DNA of 62,000 bases from Acanthaster planci (GCF_001949145.1 NW_019091384.1:767214-829213); one strand, 5' to 3'. Shown: positions 11,101-22,760, counted from the stretch's first letter. Numbers and translations: made by a program. Notes: generated by a model not told the origin, from the letters alone.

Positions 11101-13711
11101 NNNNNNNNNNNNNNNNNNNNNNNNNNNNNNNNNNNNNNNNNNNNNNNNNNNNNNNNNNNNNNNNNNNNNNNNNNNNNNNNNNNNNNNNNNNNNNNNNNNN
11201 NNNNNNNNNNNNNNNNNNNNNNNNNNNNNNNNNNNNNNNNNNNNNNNNNNNNNNNNNNNNNNNNNNNNNNNNNNNNNNNNNNNNNNNNNNNNNNNNNNNN
11301 NNNNNNNNNNNNNNNNNNNNNNNNNNNNNNNNNNNNNNNNNNNNNNNNNNNNNNNNNNNNNNNNNNNNNNNNNNNNNNNNNNNNNNNNNNNNNNNNNNNN
11401 NNNNNNNNNNNNNNNNNNNNNNNNNNNNNNNNNNNNNNNNNNNNNNNNNNNNNNNNNNNNNNNNNNNNNNNNNNNNNNNNNNNNNNNNNNNNNNNNNNNN
11501 NNNNNNNNNNNNNNNNNNNNNNNNNNNNNNNNNNNNNNNNNNNNNNNNNNNNNNNNNNNNNNNNNNNNNNNNNNNNNNNNNNNNNNNNNNNNNNNNNNNN
11601 NNNNNNNNNNNNNNNNNNNNNNNNNNNNNNNNNNNNNNNNNNNNNNNNNNNNNNNNNNNNNNNNNNNNNNNNNNNNNNNNNNNNNNNNNNNNNNNNNNNN
11701 NNNNNNNNNNNNNNNNNNNNNNNNNNNNNNNNNNNNNNNNNNNNNNNNNNNNNNNNNNNNNNNNNNNNNNNNNNNNNNNNNNNNNNNNNNNNNNNNNNNN
11801 NNNNNNNNNNNNNNNNNNNNNNNNNNNNNNNNNNNNNNNNNNNNNNNNNNNNTAACAGTCCCAACTCCTCAGATGTCAATATTATTTTACATACACCCCA
11901 AGGGGTTAGGGTTAAGCCAGTTCCATTTTATGCTGCGCCAAAACACATTATAGTGTGAAAAGCATTCAACATATTTCAGCTTTTCAGATGATCAAAAATA
12001 AATACCAGCAAATTACAGTAGCAAATTTGAGGATGTGCGTTGTTGGGTTATTCTATAAATTCGGGGTCCAAAAGTTCATCTGTCTTGGAAATTAAACAAT
12101 GTGTTCTGAACATACAAAATCACATGTCTGATGTGGCAGGGACACAGAAAAAATTGGACCCCTAATTTATGTAATGACCCAGTATAACTTTTTTTAATGC
12201 ACTGGTATTGTGTTAAAGTCTGTAGTCTATTCATAATTTTGAATAATTTGAAGATTTCCCCCCAAATCCACTGTTTCATTGCCAATCAGATAGTTCTACC
12301 ACTACTCAGAATCTCTTACTCCAGTTCTCTGAATACCCCACCCCATATTCTCACCTCAGCTGGATCTCCCAGGGGGGTTCAACTGCAAATCTGATCACCA
12401 GAAAAAAAAGTGGTGGGTCCTGTGGTGTGTACACAGTTGAGGTTAGCTGTATAATGAGTTAACCAGACAGGTTGACCTCAGCAAGGTCGAACCCGGGTCC
12501 TCTGAACTAAAGTCTTTCAGAGAGTTTCTTGGTTCTGTAGTACACTTAATTTTTTTACAACTTTTGCAGTTTTCTGTGTGAGGGTTTCTCATCTCATTAC
12601 ATGAGTTTGTTTCTGGGAAAGTTTCAGCTGCATGAAAACTTATTGAAGAAATAATTAGTGCATTTCTGAGTAGAATTTTTTTTTGTCAGAACAATTTCAA
12701 GAGTTGTTTTCTTCTTGATGGGCCTGCGTGACCTGCCATAAATTCAGCTCCTCAAGTTGCAAAGTTGCAAAATGGGTGTGATATTTGTACACTTTAACTG
12801 AAGGACACACTCAGAAAGGACAAATCCCCTGAAATATGAACAACATTGAGAAATGACAATCATCAGATGCCCCACTAGTTCTGTGGGCTGTCCCAAGAAC
12901 TCCCCCAACATTTTTTTCCCTGTCAAAAGAGGAGCATGGGTAGAGAGGCATGCTTCCATTCATTGGAGTTATGCCAAGTCTGGATTCAGACCAGCTCAAT
13001 ATCACTTTCATCGCTGCAGGGCTGTCAGCTGTAATACATTCTTTTGAACCCTGCCAGCCCTGGACAAGTTGTAAACAGCATTTGGAGGGTCTGTGTTATG
13101 CTCCACAAGTCTGATTACTCCCACGTCAGCATTCAGTTTCTTTGTACCATCCTTACACGTGATTTACCAGTATTTCGTTCTAAAAAGAGGTTTTCCTTTT
13201 CCCTTTTGTTTACTGTATTTAGGATGATTTTGATTCACTACGCCCACTGTGCTACCCGCAGACAGACGTATTTCTCCTGTGTTTCAGCGTGGTGTCGCCC
13301 ACGTCCTTCCACAACATTTTAGAGAAGTGGCTGCCGGAAGTACGGAGGCACAACCCAAAGACCCCCATCATCCTGGTGGGCACGCAGTGTGACTTGCGGA
13401 CTGACGTCAATGTCCTAATCGATCTGGCCAAATACCAGGAGAGGCCCATCACTGAGGAGGAAGCTATATACAGGGCCCAGCGTATCAACGCTGTCTCGTA
13501 TGTGGAATGCTCGGCACTGACGCAGCACAATCTGAAGGATGTCTTTGACACTGTTATCTTAACTGCCCTGCAGTTCACTGGACCCCCCAAGGGTAAAGGT
13601 AGCTCCAAGTCCAAGGGCTCGAAGGCAAAGTCCAGTAAAGCCAAGAAGGAGAAGCCTGTGCCATCCCAGCCCAAGTCCTCTATTTGGAAGAAGCTGTGCT
13701 GCATTGTTTGA
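4825..13711 (+). CDS. RHOU-like: RhoU/RhoV-like atypical Rho GTPase (Wrch/Chp subfamily), three exons: join(4825..5182,7720..7778,13223..13711)
   Basis: The spliced product is 301 aa. Rho-family switches of this subfamily act at membranes on actin, adhesion and PAK-type effectors. Visible motifs are the P-loop GDGAVGKT (88-95), effector loop TAFDNY (113-118), DTAGQ (135-139, catalytic Gln kept), TQCD (193-196, where most Ras-like proteins have NKxD but RhoU has TQSD), the Rho insert (about 197-218) and ECSAL (234-238). A Lys/Ser-rich tail (260-285) ends in KKLCCIV. RhoU/RhoV end in CCFV and are palmitoylated; the same lipid is inferred here. The N-terminal extension (1-80) has a His cluster (38-41, 44-45) and lacks the PxxP SH3 ligands of vertebrate RhoU. 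ATG 4825 is the first in frame after a TAG at 4684; +4 is G. Introns are phase 1 and phase 0, both GT...AG. Human RHOU is 258 aa, so this one is longer at the N-terminus. RhoU versus RhoV orthology is not separable by eye. Confidence 0.93.
5183..7719 (+). other. Intron 1 of the RhoU-like gene
   Basis: A phase-1 intron of 2537 bp with donor GTAAGG and acceptor CTTTTACAG. It is AT-rich. It holds the tRNA-like SINE head at 5963-6045 and a TACATGTACATG word at 7287-7298. The short open frames inside it show no known domain. Confidence 0.85.
5963..6045 (+). mobile_element. tRNA-derived SINE head (degenerate tRNA-like sequence)
   Basis: The sequence reads like a worn tRNA. A D-arm-like part pairs GTGT (5973-5976) with GCGC (5988-5991) around a TGGATA-type loop. 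The A-box-like TGGTGTAGTAG starts at 5971 and a B-box GGTTTGATTCC lies at 6027-6037. The T-arm is intact: CTGGG and CCCAG close a 7-nt loop. The anticodon stem does not pair and there is no matching acceptor 3' half, so this is not a working tRNA. The layout resembles an Arg-type tRNA-derived SINE. The 3' body and end of the element are not defined. Confidence 0.6.
7720..7778 (+). CDS. RHOU-like: RhoU-like GTPase, coding exon 2
   Basis: A 59-bp exon between acceptor CTTTTACAG and donor GTGAGT. With the last base of exon 1 it encodes residues 120-139, [20 protein letters not shown], covering the strands before switch II and the DTAGQ motif. Its short length, exact frame and match to the family make it secure. 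Confidence 0.92.
9375..9448. repeat. Short imperfect inverted repeat
   Basis: GATCGATCTTGAGGTT (9375-9390) is nearly the reverse complement of AACCTCAGGATCGAC (9434-9448), with about 43 nt between the arms. It could be a decayed fold-back element or chance. No target-site duplication is apparent. Confidence 0.4.
9983..10353. mobile_element. Degraded MITE-like element, GGGCCCAATTTCAT family
   Basis: The left end (from 9983) reads GAGCCCTATTTCATGGTGCT and the right end (10331-10353), reversed, reads GGGCCCAATTGCATGGAGCT. The arms match at about 18 of 23 positions. The ends are those of the better preserved elements at 40868-41110 and 42091-42351. The interior has no coding frame. It lies in intron 2 of the RhoU-like gene. 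It is older or more mutated than the other two copies. Confidence 0.55.
10986..11065. repeat. 42-bp tandem repeat running into an assembly gap
   Basis: A 42-bp unit beginning CAGTCAGTGTAGATCC starts at 10986 and again at 11028 without visible mismatch. The second copy is cut after 38 bases by the N gap. The period is a multiple of three, so the frame stays open, but nothing suggests coding. The gap may hide a longer array. Confidence 0.8.
11066..11852. other. Assembly gap (787 N)
   Basis: A run of N inside intron 2, preceded directly by the 42-bp tandem repeat. Its true length is unknown. Open frames that cross it are artefacts. Confidence 1.
13223..13711 (+). CDS. RHOU-like: RhoU-like GTPase, coding exon 3 (terminal)
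   Basis: It encodes residues 140-301 and the stop TGA (13709-13711): switch II start [11 protein letters not shown], the core [13 protein letters not shown], the GTQCDLR base-recognition motif, the Rho insert helix, ECSALTQ, and a Lys/Ser-rich tail ending CCIV. Third positions are GC-rich compared with the flanking introns, as expected of coding DNA. Confidence 0.95.
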   Translation, partial: DDFDSLRPLCYPQTDVFLLCFSVVSPTSFHNILEKWLPEVRRHNPKTPIILVGTQCDLRTDVNVLIDLAKYQERPITEEEAIYRAQRINAVSYVECSALTQHNLKDVFDTVILTALQFTGPPKGKGSSKSKGSKAKSSKAKKEKPVPSQPKSSIWKKLCCIV

Positions 13712-14024
13712 GGTTGTGACTCGAGAAACCTACCCCCACTCCCCTCGGCCTCATGTCTTTCCCCCCATGATGTTGGACTTGTGCCGTGTCTAAATAGTGA
13801 AGTTCCAGTCGAGATAAAAAGCCTGCTGAATATGAACTGCAGTCAGACTGTGCAGTTCACGTAATACATACATCAGGACTCTGAAAGAAGTCAATATTAA
13901 TGCAATATTTTGTAACATCCACGTCTTATAAAATGCAGTTGGTATGCCGCATTGTTTCATGTAACTCTGCACTGAATTGATGCAAATGGCTAGCACACTT
14001 CATGAGAAAGCAAGTAGGGATTGG

Positions 14025-14030
14025 AATAAA
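14025..14030 (+). promoter_or_regulatory. Proximal AATAAA polyadenylation signal
   Basis: AATAAA lies 314 bases after the stop codon. If used it would give a short 3' UTR of about 340 nt. Confidence 0.4.
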
Positions 14031-15991
14031 CAGGACAACTGCGATGAGCCCTGAACAGTCACTAAGCAATGGCACCAACAGGTTGCGTTTTCCATACATG
14101 TGCCACATTGCCTAAATAACGTAGTTCACTGAGTGTGTATCATATTAAAAAACCAAGACTGTATATTGTATTCCAAAATTAATTTATTGTAACAAGCATA
14201 TAAAGTACTTTTTCATGCAAAAAGGTTATTCAAAGAAGCAGCTTATCCATGTAAAGCTCATGACATACCGGAGTTCTTCCAGTTTGGAATCCTCATTAGA
14301 ATTTTTACTTCAAATCTTAGGGCCATGTGGATCCAAAAGTCCTAGAAAGAAAAGTTGAAACTTTATCAGTGGTGTACTTCACTTTGACAACTGTGTGTTG
14401 TTCTTGAATGTAAGATTTTAATAAGTACATGTATTTGTTTTCAAAATTTTTACTTCCATTCATGTATTTATATGTTGTAGGCATTTTGAGTGCCAGCGAT
14501 GCAAAACCCCGGTTAATCTTTGTTATAGTTCATGCCATTTTAAAATGATTTTGCAAACATTTTACTAGCGTTCCCAATTCATGCTTCCATGAGCTACTGC
14601 AGTGCTGTCCGTGCCATTGACAGTGTTCATTCGAGTATTATTTGCCCTTGAAAAGGATGTAATGAATTAATCGCGCCAAGATGGGACACTCTAGCATGTT
14701 AATTTTCCAGTGTCTCGCAAGTATATCCCTCCAGAATAATTGTGAATTTGAAGTCAGAAGGATTTTAAAATATATTTTAGAAGAGGTCGGGCCAAGTTGA
14801 GAGTTACCAGGACATAATACAAGTAGTATAGAGTTTGAGCATCTGCATACTGTGTTGAGAGGTTGTGCACTTATTACTTACTACACAAGCTCTGTTACGA
14901 TTTCATTCATGAAGTTTCTTCCAGCATACATAAGAATATGACTGAGTGTTAAACTTCAAAGGTTTTGGGGCATTTGCTTCGGACAAATTTTTTTTTTATC
15001 TTTGTGCCTGAAAACTACCCACCAATGTACGTATGGTAATCCTGCCTGTGTTATGCATGTGACACACACAAAAATCTTGTCAGTGTTCATTCCTTGAATA
15101 TATTGAGATGGCAGATTTGCTAATGGAAACACTTTGCTCAGCAAAATTAACTTTGACCAGCTAAAAATAGCTGGAGCGGCAGATGCATGCGCATTCTCTG
15201 TGAGGAATCCTTGGCTATCTTCACCTTACAGAGGAATTCAAAATCACTTTGGTAAGCAGCTTAGTTCTGGTTTCTACATGAAACAGCACACCCCATTTTT
15301 TATGTACATGTATGTTGAAGTTACATGTATAACGTAATTGCCTGAGGCCCTTTTGCTGACGGGAGTTATTTTTACAAGCCGCATGAATTGAGGAAAAAAA
15401 AATCTGTTCATCTTTGGATAATTTTAAGGGTCAGTTCTTGAGTTCAAAAGATGGAATGTTGCAGTATGCACAGTGCATGCCAGTACACGTAATGTCTGCA
15501 CCAAATATTTCAATGTCAGTCTCTTGACAAATAGTAGAGAAGCAACAAATGAACCTTTAATACTTTGAAAAGCGAGTGGCAAAGATTCTCATGGAACATG
15601 TGGCCAAGGAGTGTTTGCTCTGTGGCAAATCTCAAATCTGATCAACTTTAAGTGTAGGAAAAAAATCTGTCAATAAAGAAACACAAACATGCGTGCACAC
15701 ACTTGACAGCAACCAAGATCTGCTCTTTGCGCTTGGTTTTTCAAGCCTGGCCTACCTTCTGTTGCAACTTGTTCTTTGATTTGGGTTATACGATTACAAT
15801 CATGATAGCGAGTTCTCAGTTGAATTCCATTAAAGATATTCTTGGCTGGAATTGAAAAAAAAAAATAAAACTTGAAATTTAAGATGCAGAATGTTTTTGT
15901 GTATAATGGGACAGCTGCTTTTGGTGTTGTTTTATCTTTTGCCATTGTTGAAGATGTAATGAATATATGATAATTGGTTTTTGCTTTTCTG

Positions 15992-15999
15992 TGTAAATA
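15992..15999 (+). promoter_or_regulatory. Pumilio-type element TGTAAATA
   Basis: TGTAAATA fits the Pumilio (PUF) consensus TGTANATA and lies 19 bases before the distal AATAAA. Such sites control mRNA stability and translation. It applies only if the long 3' UTR is real. Confidence 0.35.
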
Positions 16000-16017
16000 C
16001 ATTTTGTAATATTGTGA

Positions 16018-16023
16018 AATAAA
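16018..16023 (+). promoter_or_regulatory. Distal AATAAA polyadenylation signal
   Basis: AATAAA follows a U-rich stretch with TTTTGTAATATTGTG and a Pumilio-type site. This is a typical-looking animal 3' end, about 2.3 kb after the stop codon. Confidence 0.45.
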
Positions 16024-16045
16024 GAGAGCCACTATTGAGTAAGAC

Positions 16046-19000
16046 CACATTTTGAGAAGTCTTCTTTGCACCTGTTGATTAATATATAGTGTTGATATTG
16101 CCACCAATCTGCACATTTTGATGCATTGAGTGGCATTACCTATATACCTGGAGTCATGCCCACAGTTTTTGACGGTAAGATCTGATGAACTAATGCACCC
16201 TCTCCTGCTTACAAAAATTTCAACAATGGGATTTTATAGGATAGTGCTATCCTTGGCCCTTGTTAGGAAACTGAACATTCATTTAGGTTACACAGGATTT
16301 CATCATTATGCAAGGAAAAATATAAATTGGATCGTTTTCTTAAATGTCTTCTGTTGATCTCGACTTGTGAGCTTATTATGGTTAAGTGCTCAAAGGTTTG
16401 TGAAACATTTCAATTGCTTCCATGGATGGAAGATTCTAGAAATCCAAAGATGTGGACCACCTTGTCTGACATAACCTACATGTAACCCAGTGCAATGTGA
16501 ACAAAAGGTCTGAACACAGGCCTTGTCGATGGAGTTCGTCCACAGTACAGGTTGAAGGTGTCATAAATACACTAGTGTATTTTAGGAGCAGCTTAAAACG
16601 TGCGATAAATGCAACAGGAAAGGACCCTTCGAAAATCCCCAATCCCCCTTTTGTGGACTGGTCTTCTAAGCCTCTTCATGGTGGGGGATTAGTGAATATT
16701 ACTTGGGTGTGACAATGAGGGGCAAAGGATTGTGCAGGAAGTCCCTACTTCTCAAGTAAAGGTGTGATCCCCCGATAAAAAAAAAACAGGATCGACAAAA
16801 GGGATAATCTTCTAATTCAATGCATTCAGAGGTTTTTTGGCAGGATTTTTGCAGCAACTACTGGCTATTGTTGTTTTTTCTTTTACTTCGAGGATTACTG
16901 ACTGGAACAATTGACAGCCTGGCTGGTGGTGGTAGATCCCTTCTCCTACTGAACTGTGGGACAAGAATCATGAACTGTGCCACAGATATAACACAGTCAT
17001 TTGGGTTGGATATCAGAAAGAGAGAGATAATATAACATCTTAGTGGCATGTGTTTTCCGCTGTTTTGGTCAAACCATGATCTAAGCAAAAATGATATCTG
17101 GGAACCATTATGCTAGTCTTGGATAATTGTAAATTTCGAAGTAAAATTTCAGCAGCGTCCTACACAGATACTGCCTATTGGTATCCGTATCGCATCCAGC
17201 AAATCTAATTAATACTTTCCTGGGGAGGGGGAAGATTTTTTCAAGTGTGTAGAATTTACTTGAAGTTGAATAACTTGCAAGCTGCCCAATGAAATGTTTG
17301 AAACAGTGCTTAGAAACATTCAATTCTGTACAACCTTTCCATTACTTGCTGCATTCAGAGTATGTAAATGTTTCTCAGGCATTTCCAATGAACATTTTTT
17401 TTCTAAACTTTGTACATTAGGACTGAGGTGAAACAAAACCTTTAAATGCAACTAGATGAACAAATTAGGGCCGAACTAGGAAGCACTCAACTTACCTGGT
17501 CCATGTCATTTGTGAAGAATCAATAGGCCAAACGTTCACAACTGGTGTTGTTGCACTGGATCTATCGGTGTATTTCTATGATTACATGACTCTTCTTTGA
17601 TATTGAATGTCGAAGTTCTTTTTGTGTATATACATGTGTTGAAGTTTATATTGTTTTAAGGTAATTGTAACAGACATTTTCACTGTTTCCCCTTTTATGC
17701 TATTGTTAACCATGTGTAATTTGGCTTTTCAGCCACGAAACATGTTTTTCAATTTACCAGTTTTAATAATTACATCATGGGGGATTTATATTTAATCTTG
17801 TTGGTGTATGAAAAATGACCATCTTGAAAGAATAACACTGTTCAACAGAATAATCGTTAGGATGGGAATTTTTGAGGTTTTTTTATCTTCCTTCAGTGTA
17901 ACTCTTACACCATCAACATTTCAATATGTTCCACATTACCTGGATTTAGCAGAGCTCTATCAACTCGGGATGTAACATAAAAGACATAAAGCAAACCGCT
18001 TGTAAAACAGGGCCGCTATATTCACAGGTGACACTCTTCCTGTAGGGTGTAGTGTTTGCCATAGCACTGGGTGATATTGGCAAACATTTGTCTGTAGGTA
18101 AGACGGGCACCCTTCAAGAATGCTGGAGGGGCACCACCCACAATAAAGACACTCAAGTGTGCACCCTTTTGCCAAAACCACACACTGGGCACTCACACAT
18201 GGTGTTAACTGCACAAATAGAAGTGGTTTATCATACAACACATTTTAATTGAAGGGTCAACACCAGGAAATGGAGCCCTTAGCAACAGAGGTCTGGTGCT
18301 GGTATCTTAATGATGCTTGCAGACTTGCATGGCAAATAGCAGAGAGGTGTGAATAGCTAGGGAACAAGACACAAGCTTGTGTGGTGCACCGCTATCACCA
18401 AGTTTAGTATTTACTTGCGAGGGTAGCACAGTGCATCGACTCAGACATCGTGGCGCCTGTACAGATTTTACAAATCATCACTGGTGAAAACAAATAACTG
18501 AAAATACCAACTGAAGTGATTTTTTAGGGTTTATTAACACTGATAATAAAGTTTGAAATAAGTTTGAGGAAACTGACTTACAAGTGAAATGTCATGCTCA
18601 ACGGAGCACTACATGAAACCAAATAGTGATAAATAGAACAAAACAGGTTTTTATCTGTCCAAGCGATGACTCGTGCTTCAGTTGAAAATAAACAGAAAAA
18701 AATCGTTTACTGTTCGCAAACCATATCAAGGAGTTGATAAGAACAAATACATGTACATATATCCTGTGCTGTGCACTTGACATTGCTTGATTCAATGTAC
18801 CACTAAATCCAAGATTCTCACAATTTTGCACAGCTTACTAGTGTCTTATGGTATTCCACCTTGAGATGATGGTACTTGAAAAATATTTATTTAATTACCC
18901 TTTAAGCACGTCATGACTGTCAAAGGGTGTGAATGGTGGACTATTTCACTCATTGTATTGACAGTAGTTCCAGACATGAATTGAAATCAGTGTAAGAGTC

Positions 19001-22000
19001 TATCTTTGACATCCTAACCTGATTCTTACTGCTGTGTAGTTTTCAGGAACCCTGATCTGAAATTCTCAGGCCGAGAAAACTGACCTCAATAAGACAGCAC
19101 TCACCACACATGACTACTCTCCTGTGACAAGAAATACCCCTATAGAAAGGGGAAAGCGATAAGCAGCTCCCAGGAAAAGAGAGAAGAATATGGAGCATTT
19201 AGCGGGCGGAAATGGGCCCGTCGTTGTCGCACATGAGTAGCCGAAAGGTGCTTGGTACTGGGTGAACTCAAAGAGATATGTAGGGCTTTGGATGTGTGTG
19301 GTTGGGGTTATGAATAGTAGGGTGAAGGATTTATTTCTTGTTAAACAACAGAATTGTTTTTTTCTTCCAACCAGGAAGTCCTCTGGGATTACAATGAGTT
19401 GGCGCAGGGTATGCAGGTAGGTCCCCTTTCCTTTGAATCTTTGAAAGTATTTCTGCATTTAAACCTCAAAAAAGCCACACACAAAAGAAAACAAAACAAC
19501 ATTGTATGATACTCTAAAAAAACGCGGTTAGGTTAACTTTGGAAGTTGTTTACTTTGTCCTGTTAATAGTAGCAACTTTTGCTTACATGAACTAACTGAC
19601 TTCAGGTGTGCAACACGTCAGACCTGTGTCCTCTTACCAAACAACAGATGATATAAAGTACCGACAATGCATGAAAGTCATCACCACATTCAGAGTAATT
19701 AACCCTAGTCATCAAGCTTAAACATGACCAAATATAAATCTCCACCAAAACAGAAGAAGAACAAAATTCACACATAAAAAATGACACTTTAACAAAGGAT
19801 ATACAATGCTGAAACAATCTTTTATTCGAAACACAACAGTTTCCAACATCACAGCAAAACAGTGACCGATCCAATTACTTCCCATGAAACAAGTGAGATT
19901 TGATCAAAAAGATTGCTTAGCATGTCCTCAGTTCACATCCTGGATAGTTCATGTAATATGGCTACTGTCAATCCAATGTAATTCCTTGGAAAGCCAGTAA
20001 TTAAAGCTCCCTGTCATTTTTTTTTGACAGAGATGTGAATATATCTTAAATTCCCTACACCCCATATCACCTCTTACACATAAACCCTGACTACTGCCAA
20101 CAACATGTCCATGCAGTGACTGACATCTGGGGGATGCCACAGTCTTCCTCCTGCCATCTGAGAAACAAGATAAGATTGATGAAGGACACCAGGAGGAGTC
20201 GCTCCAGTCCAGTTATTTGACCTTCCAGATGCAATAACTCTTGCCACCAGAAAAACATCAGTTGTCATACCCAGAGATGTTTATGATTGGTTAGGTGTAC
20301 TCTTTTTTGTAAAAGACAAATGCGTAATATGAACTGTATACTTGATTGGACAGTGATCAAAACTGGAGAAATTTGGTGGTGGTTTAGTTGGTGCCACAAA
20401 ACATATTTAATGATAAATCATCACTTGATAAAGAGCACAAGAATGGAATTCAATTTGATCTCTCCTGATTTCAAATACAAAAATGATATATTTCAGTTTT
20501 GAGTTCAGGAAAAAATGATGATTCAATTTCATGGTTGCTGATACACGTACATGTACTTGCTATTAAACCTGACATTTTCTACACCTGCAGACATCCAAAA
20601 GTTGGGTAATCACACAAATGATGCAGTGTAGCATCTCGAATAATGGTGTAATTGAAGGGGTTGATGACATCTGATGGGCATCTCCAAGTCAACCCCATCT
20701 TTGACTGGGAGTGCACTGACCATTCCTGGATAGACCTGCTACTCTGGGTTCTACTATAGTCTCCTTGAGACTTGGGGGTCCTGTCCTCATGCTGTGAAAG
20801 CCTCTCTACTTAACATCAAACTTGCTCAATGTCCTGCATAAAGCTTTAGGAAACTTGGTTTCAGGGAGAACCTTGCCAGCTCAGCATCCGGTCCAACACC
20901 TTAGTGTCCAGCCGCAGACTACCTGGGGAGCACCTCATCTCCTGGTCCTCCCAAAGTCTGTGAACTACTCCCGCCGGTGACCTTCCTGGGGGTGAGTTCC
21001 AACCTTCACTGGTGTGGCCGGCCCCCTCCCTGCCGTGAGACAACAGCCAGTGGTCATCTTGGAGTCAATTTTTCATTGAAAATACCGAAACCTGCCTAAG
21101 AGTACACAAAATAAAAACATCATTAAGATCCACTTGCAAGGGTACCTTAGTGCCATCACCCTTTAGCTCAAATCATCTTAGTTTCAACATGTCCACCCAA
21201 GTGCAACTGTTAGCAATTTGTCAGGAATTTTTTTAAACTAAGTGCACGGCATTTTTCCAAAGAGCACACAAAGGCCACTTCTCTGGCCGTACTGCTGTCC
21301 ATGCTCTCAGCCCGCCTTTTGCAAAAGCAAACTGGAGGGCACTATACTATAACAATTACAACGTGGCAGGCGATATTAAGCGTCAAAACACACACGCCTA
21401 GACTGGCGATAATTGGGCTTGCAGAGTTTGCACCCGTGCGGCCTACCCCAAAGCAAAGCACGTTCTGACATCCTATAACAAACCATGGCACCACTCCCCA
21501 TGGACTAACGATGACATTAGATCCGATATCAGGAAATTTCTCCTTTAACAAAAATTCACCCCCTCGTATTAATCCCCTCAGGACAAATGATTTCCAGGTG
21601 TATGTTTATATATTTGATTTCCTTTTTGTACGCATTGTGTCAACTGAAAAAAAAGAGGATAGAAGAAACGGTAGTGGCAAAAGGCAGGATGGTATTACTT
21701 CATGAAGTCATTTCGGATTTAGACACGGAATTACAATTGGCCGAGTGTCCAGATTCAACTCTTTAATTACCCACAATGTAAAGGTTCAAAAGCATTCTGA
21801 ACTCCAAATCAAAATAATATATGGTATGGTACACGCAGTTGAGCCTGTTGTTCGCAATCGAGTCACTAAAATTGGTCCTAAACTTCTGTCCATCTTTTGT
21901 TGCTTTATAGCCTTTATTTGCTGCAATTGTCCAGCTCAGGGACACAAGTGTTACATGCTCAATGGCTGGATTTGCCCAGGTTGAACACTTTGTACCTGTT

Positions 22001-22479
22001 CCTGTCACTACAAAAAAGCTTATATCCAAAGCAGGAATCAATCCTGCCCTCATCTTGATACAGGTCATGGGTGGCATGGTTCTTGTGTGTCTACCTAGTA
22101 CCTGCCCTGGTTTTCCATCAGAGCAACATTTTTGTGTGTCACGGTTTAGTGCATGTGCATGCTCTGACCCTGTGTATGAATGTCTCTCCCAGATCCAATC
22201 CTGAATTAGGCAGTTTGGTATGCCAGACAGTTGTTGCCGTTTGTCATAACAAACGGCCAATGCCTGGGTGTCTCTATATACAGCTCGTCAGATGTCAGCT
22301 TCGATTACTACAGGATACCCAGTGCACAAGTTAGGAGTATGGTAGGTTTGATATTTTCCATTTGACATTTGGAAAGTGATGTGCTTATTACGTGAACTGG
22401 TTCAAAAATAGATATGTTGTAGGCTGTTGATTGCATTGCAAGGGGGTAGTGGTTGGGGTAATAGGGACAGAGGAGGAGG
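16046..22479. other. Gene-poor intergenic DNA
   Basis: No coding exon is recognised. Frames such as 21763-22260 (minus, 165 codons) overlap open frames on the other strand and show no domain. A GC-richer patch at about 20640-21060 stays unexplained. GCAGGAATCAATCCTGC at 22031-22047 reads on the minus strand like a tRNA T-arm (5-bp stem, 7-nt loop), but no A box is seen, so it may be a SINE scrap or chance. AATAAA occurs at 18545 with no gene attached. Confidence 0.55.
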
Positions 22480-22760
22480 TAAGGGATGATGATGTCATCA
22501 ATCTGATGACATCATCATTGTGCGATTCCCTGGCAAGTTCCATCACTGACGTAGCATCACTGAGAAATTAATTTCCTTCCAGATAAAAGTACACGAAGCA
22601 AATTAGGTGACACTCACAAATCTTTTATCAGTGTTCAATGGGGATTAATTAATTTTCACCCAGAGCCTGACCAAAGGATATTGGGCCAAACAGGCTTTGC
22701 TGTTTGTAATTTGTGAGAGATTTCATCTGATCTGCATATTAATTTGATATTTGTATCAAG
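22480..22760. promoter_or_regulatory. Enhancer-like island (candidate conserved non-coding element)
   Basis: A dense run of transcription-factor-like words with no open frame: a perfect bZIP-like palindrome (22486-22518), TTAATTAA (22645-22652) and the POU/homeodomain-like TGCATATTAATTT (22733-22745). The texture is typical of developmental non-coding elements. No alignment was possible, so conservation is not shown. Confidence 0.3.
22486..22518. repeat. Perfect 15-bp hairpin with bZIP-like arms
   Basis: ATGATGATGTCATCA (22486-22500) and TGATGACATCATCAT (22504-22518) are exact reverse complements around a 3-nt loop ATC. Each arm contains TGATGTCA or its complement, a CRE/ATF-like octamer. 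Confidence 0.85.

Larger units (their letters stand above)
7779..13222 (+). other. Intron 2 of the RhoU-like gene
   Basis: A phase-0 intron of 5444 bp including a 787-base gap, with donor GTGAGT and acceptor TACTGTATTTAG. It is rich in ACATGTAC words (for example 8553-8571, 8820-8863, 10085-10099, 10644-10658, 10850-10869) and has a (TG)7 run at 10601-10614. It also contains a hairpin, a MITE-like element and a 42-bp tandem repeat, listed separately. No coding exon is seen in it. Confidence 0.85.
13712..16045 (+). other. Probable 3' UTR of the RhoU-like gene
   Basis: AT-rich sequence after the stop with three candidate polyadenylation signals (14025-14030, 15672-15677, 16018-16023). The last has the most convincing surroundings, so the long form would be about 2.3 kb. 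The open frames here carry no domain I recognise. The end point is an inference without transcript data. Confidence 0.45.

Noticed and set aside
10957-11958. Long open frame across the first gap
   Set aside because: Most of it is N. The readable part is the 42-bp tandem repeat.
12478-12545. Minus-strand B-box-like sequence (GGGTTCGACC)
   Set aside because: The flanking bases do not pair as a T-arm and no A box is found, so a SINE call is not supported.
17946-17975. Possible fourth GGGCCCAATTTCAT-type end (AGAGCTCTATCAACTCGGG)
   Set aside because: Too divergent, and no partner end is found nearby.
21763-22260. 165-codon minus-strand open frame
   Set aside because: Overlapping plus-strand frames are also open and no family is recognised. 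Length alone is not decisive in a 62-kb six-frame search.
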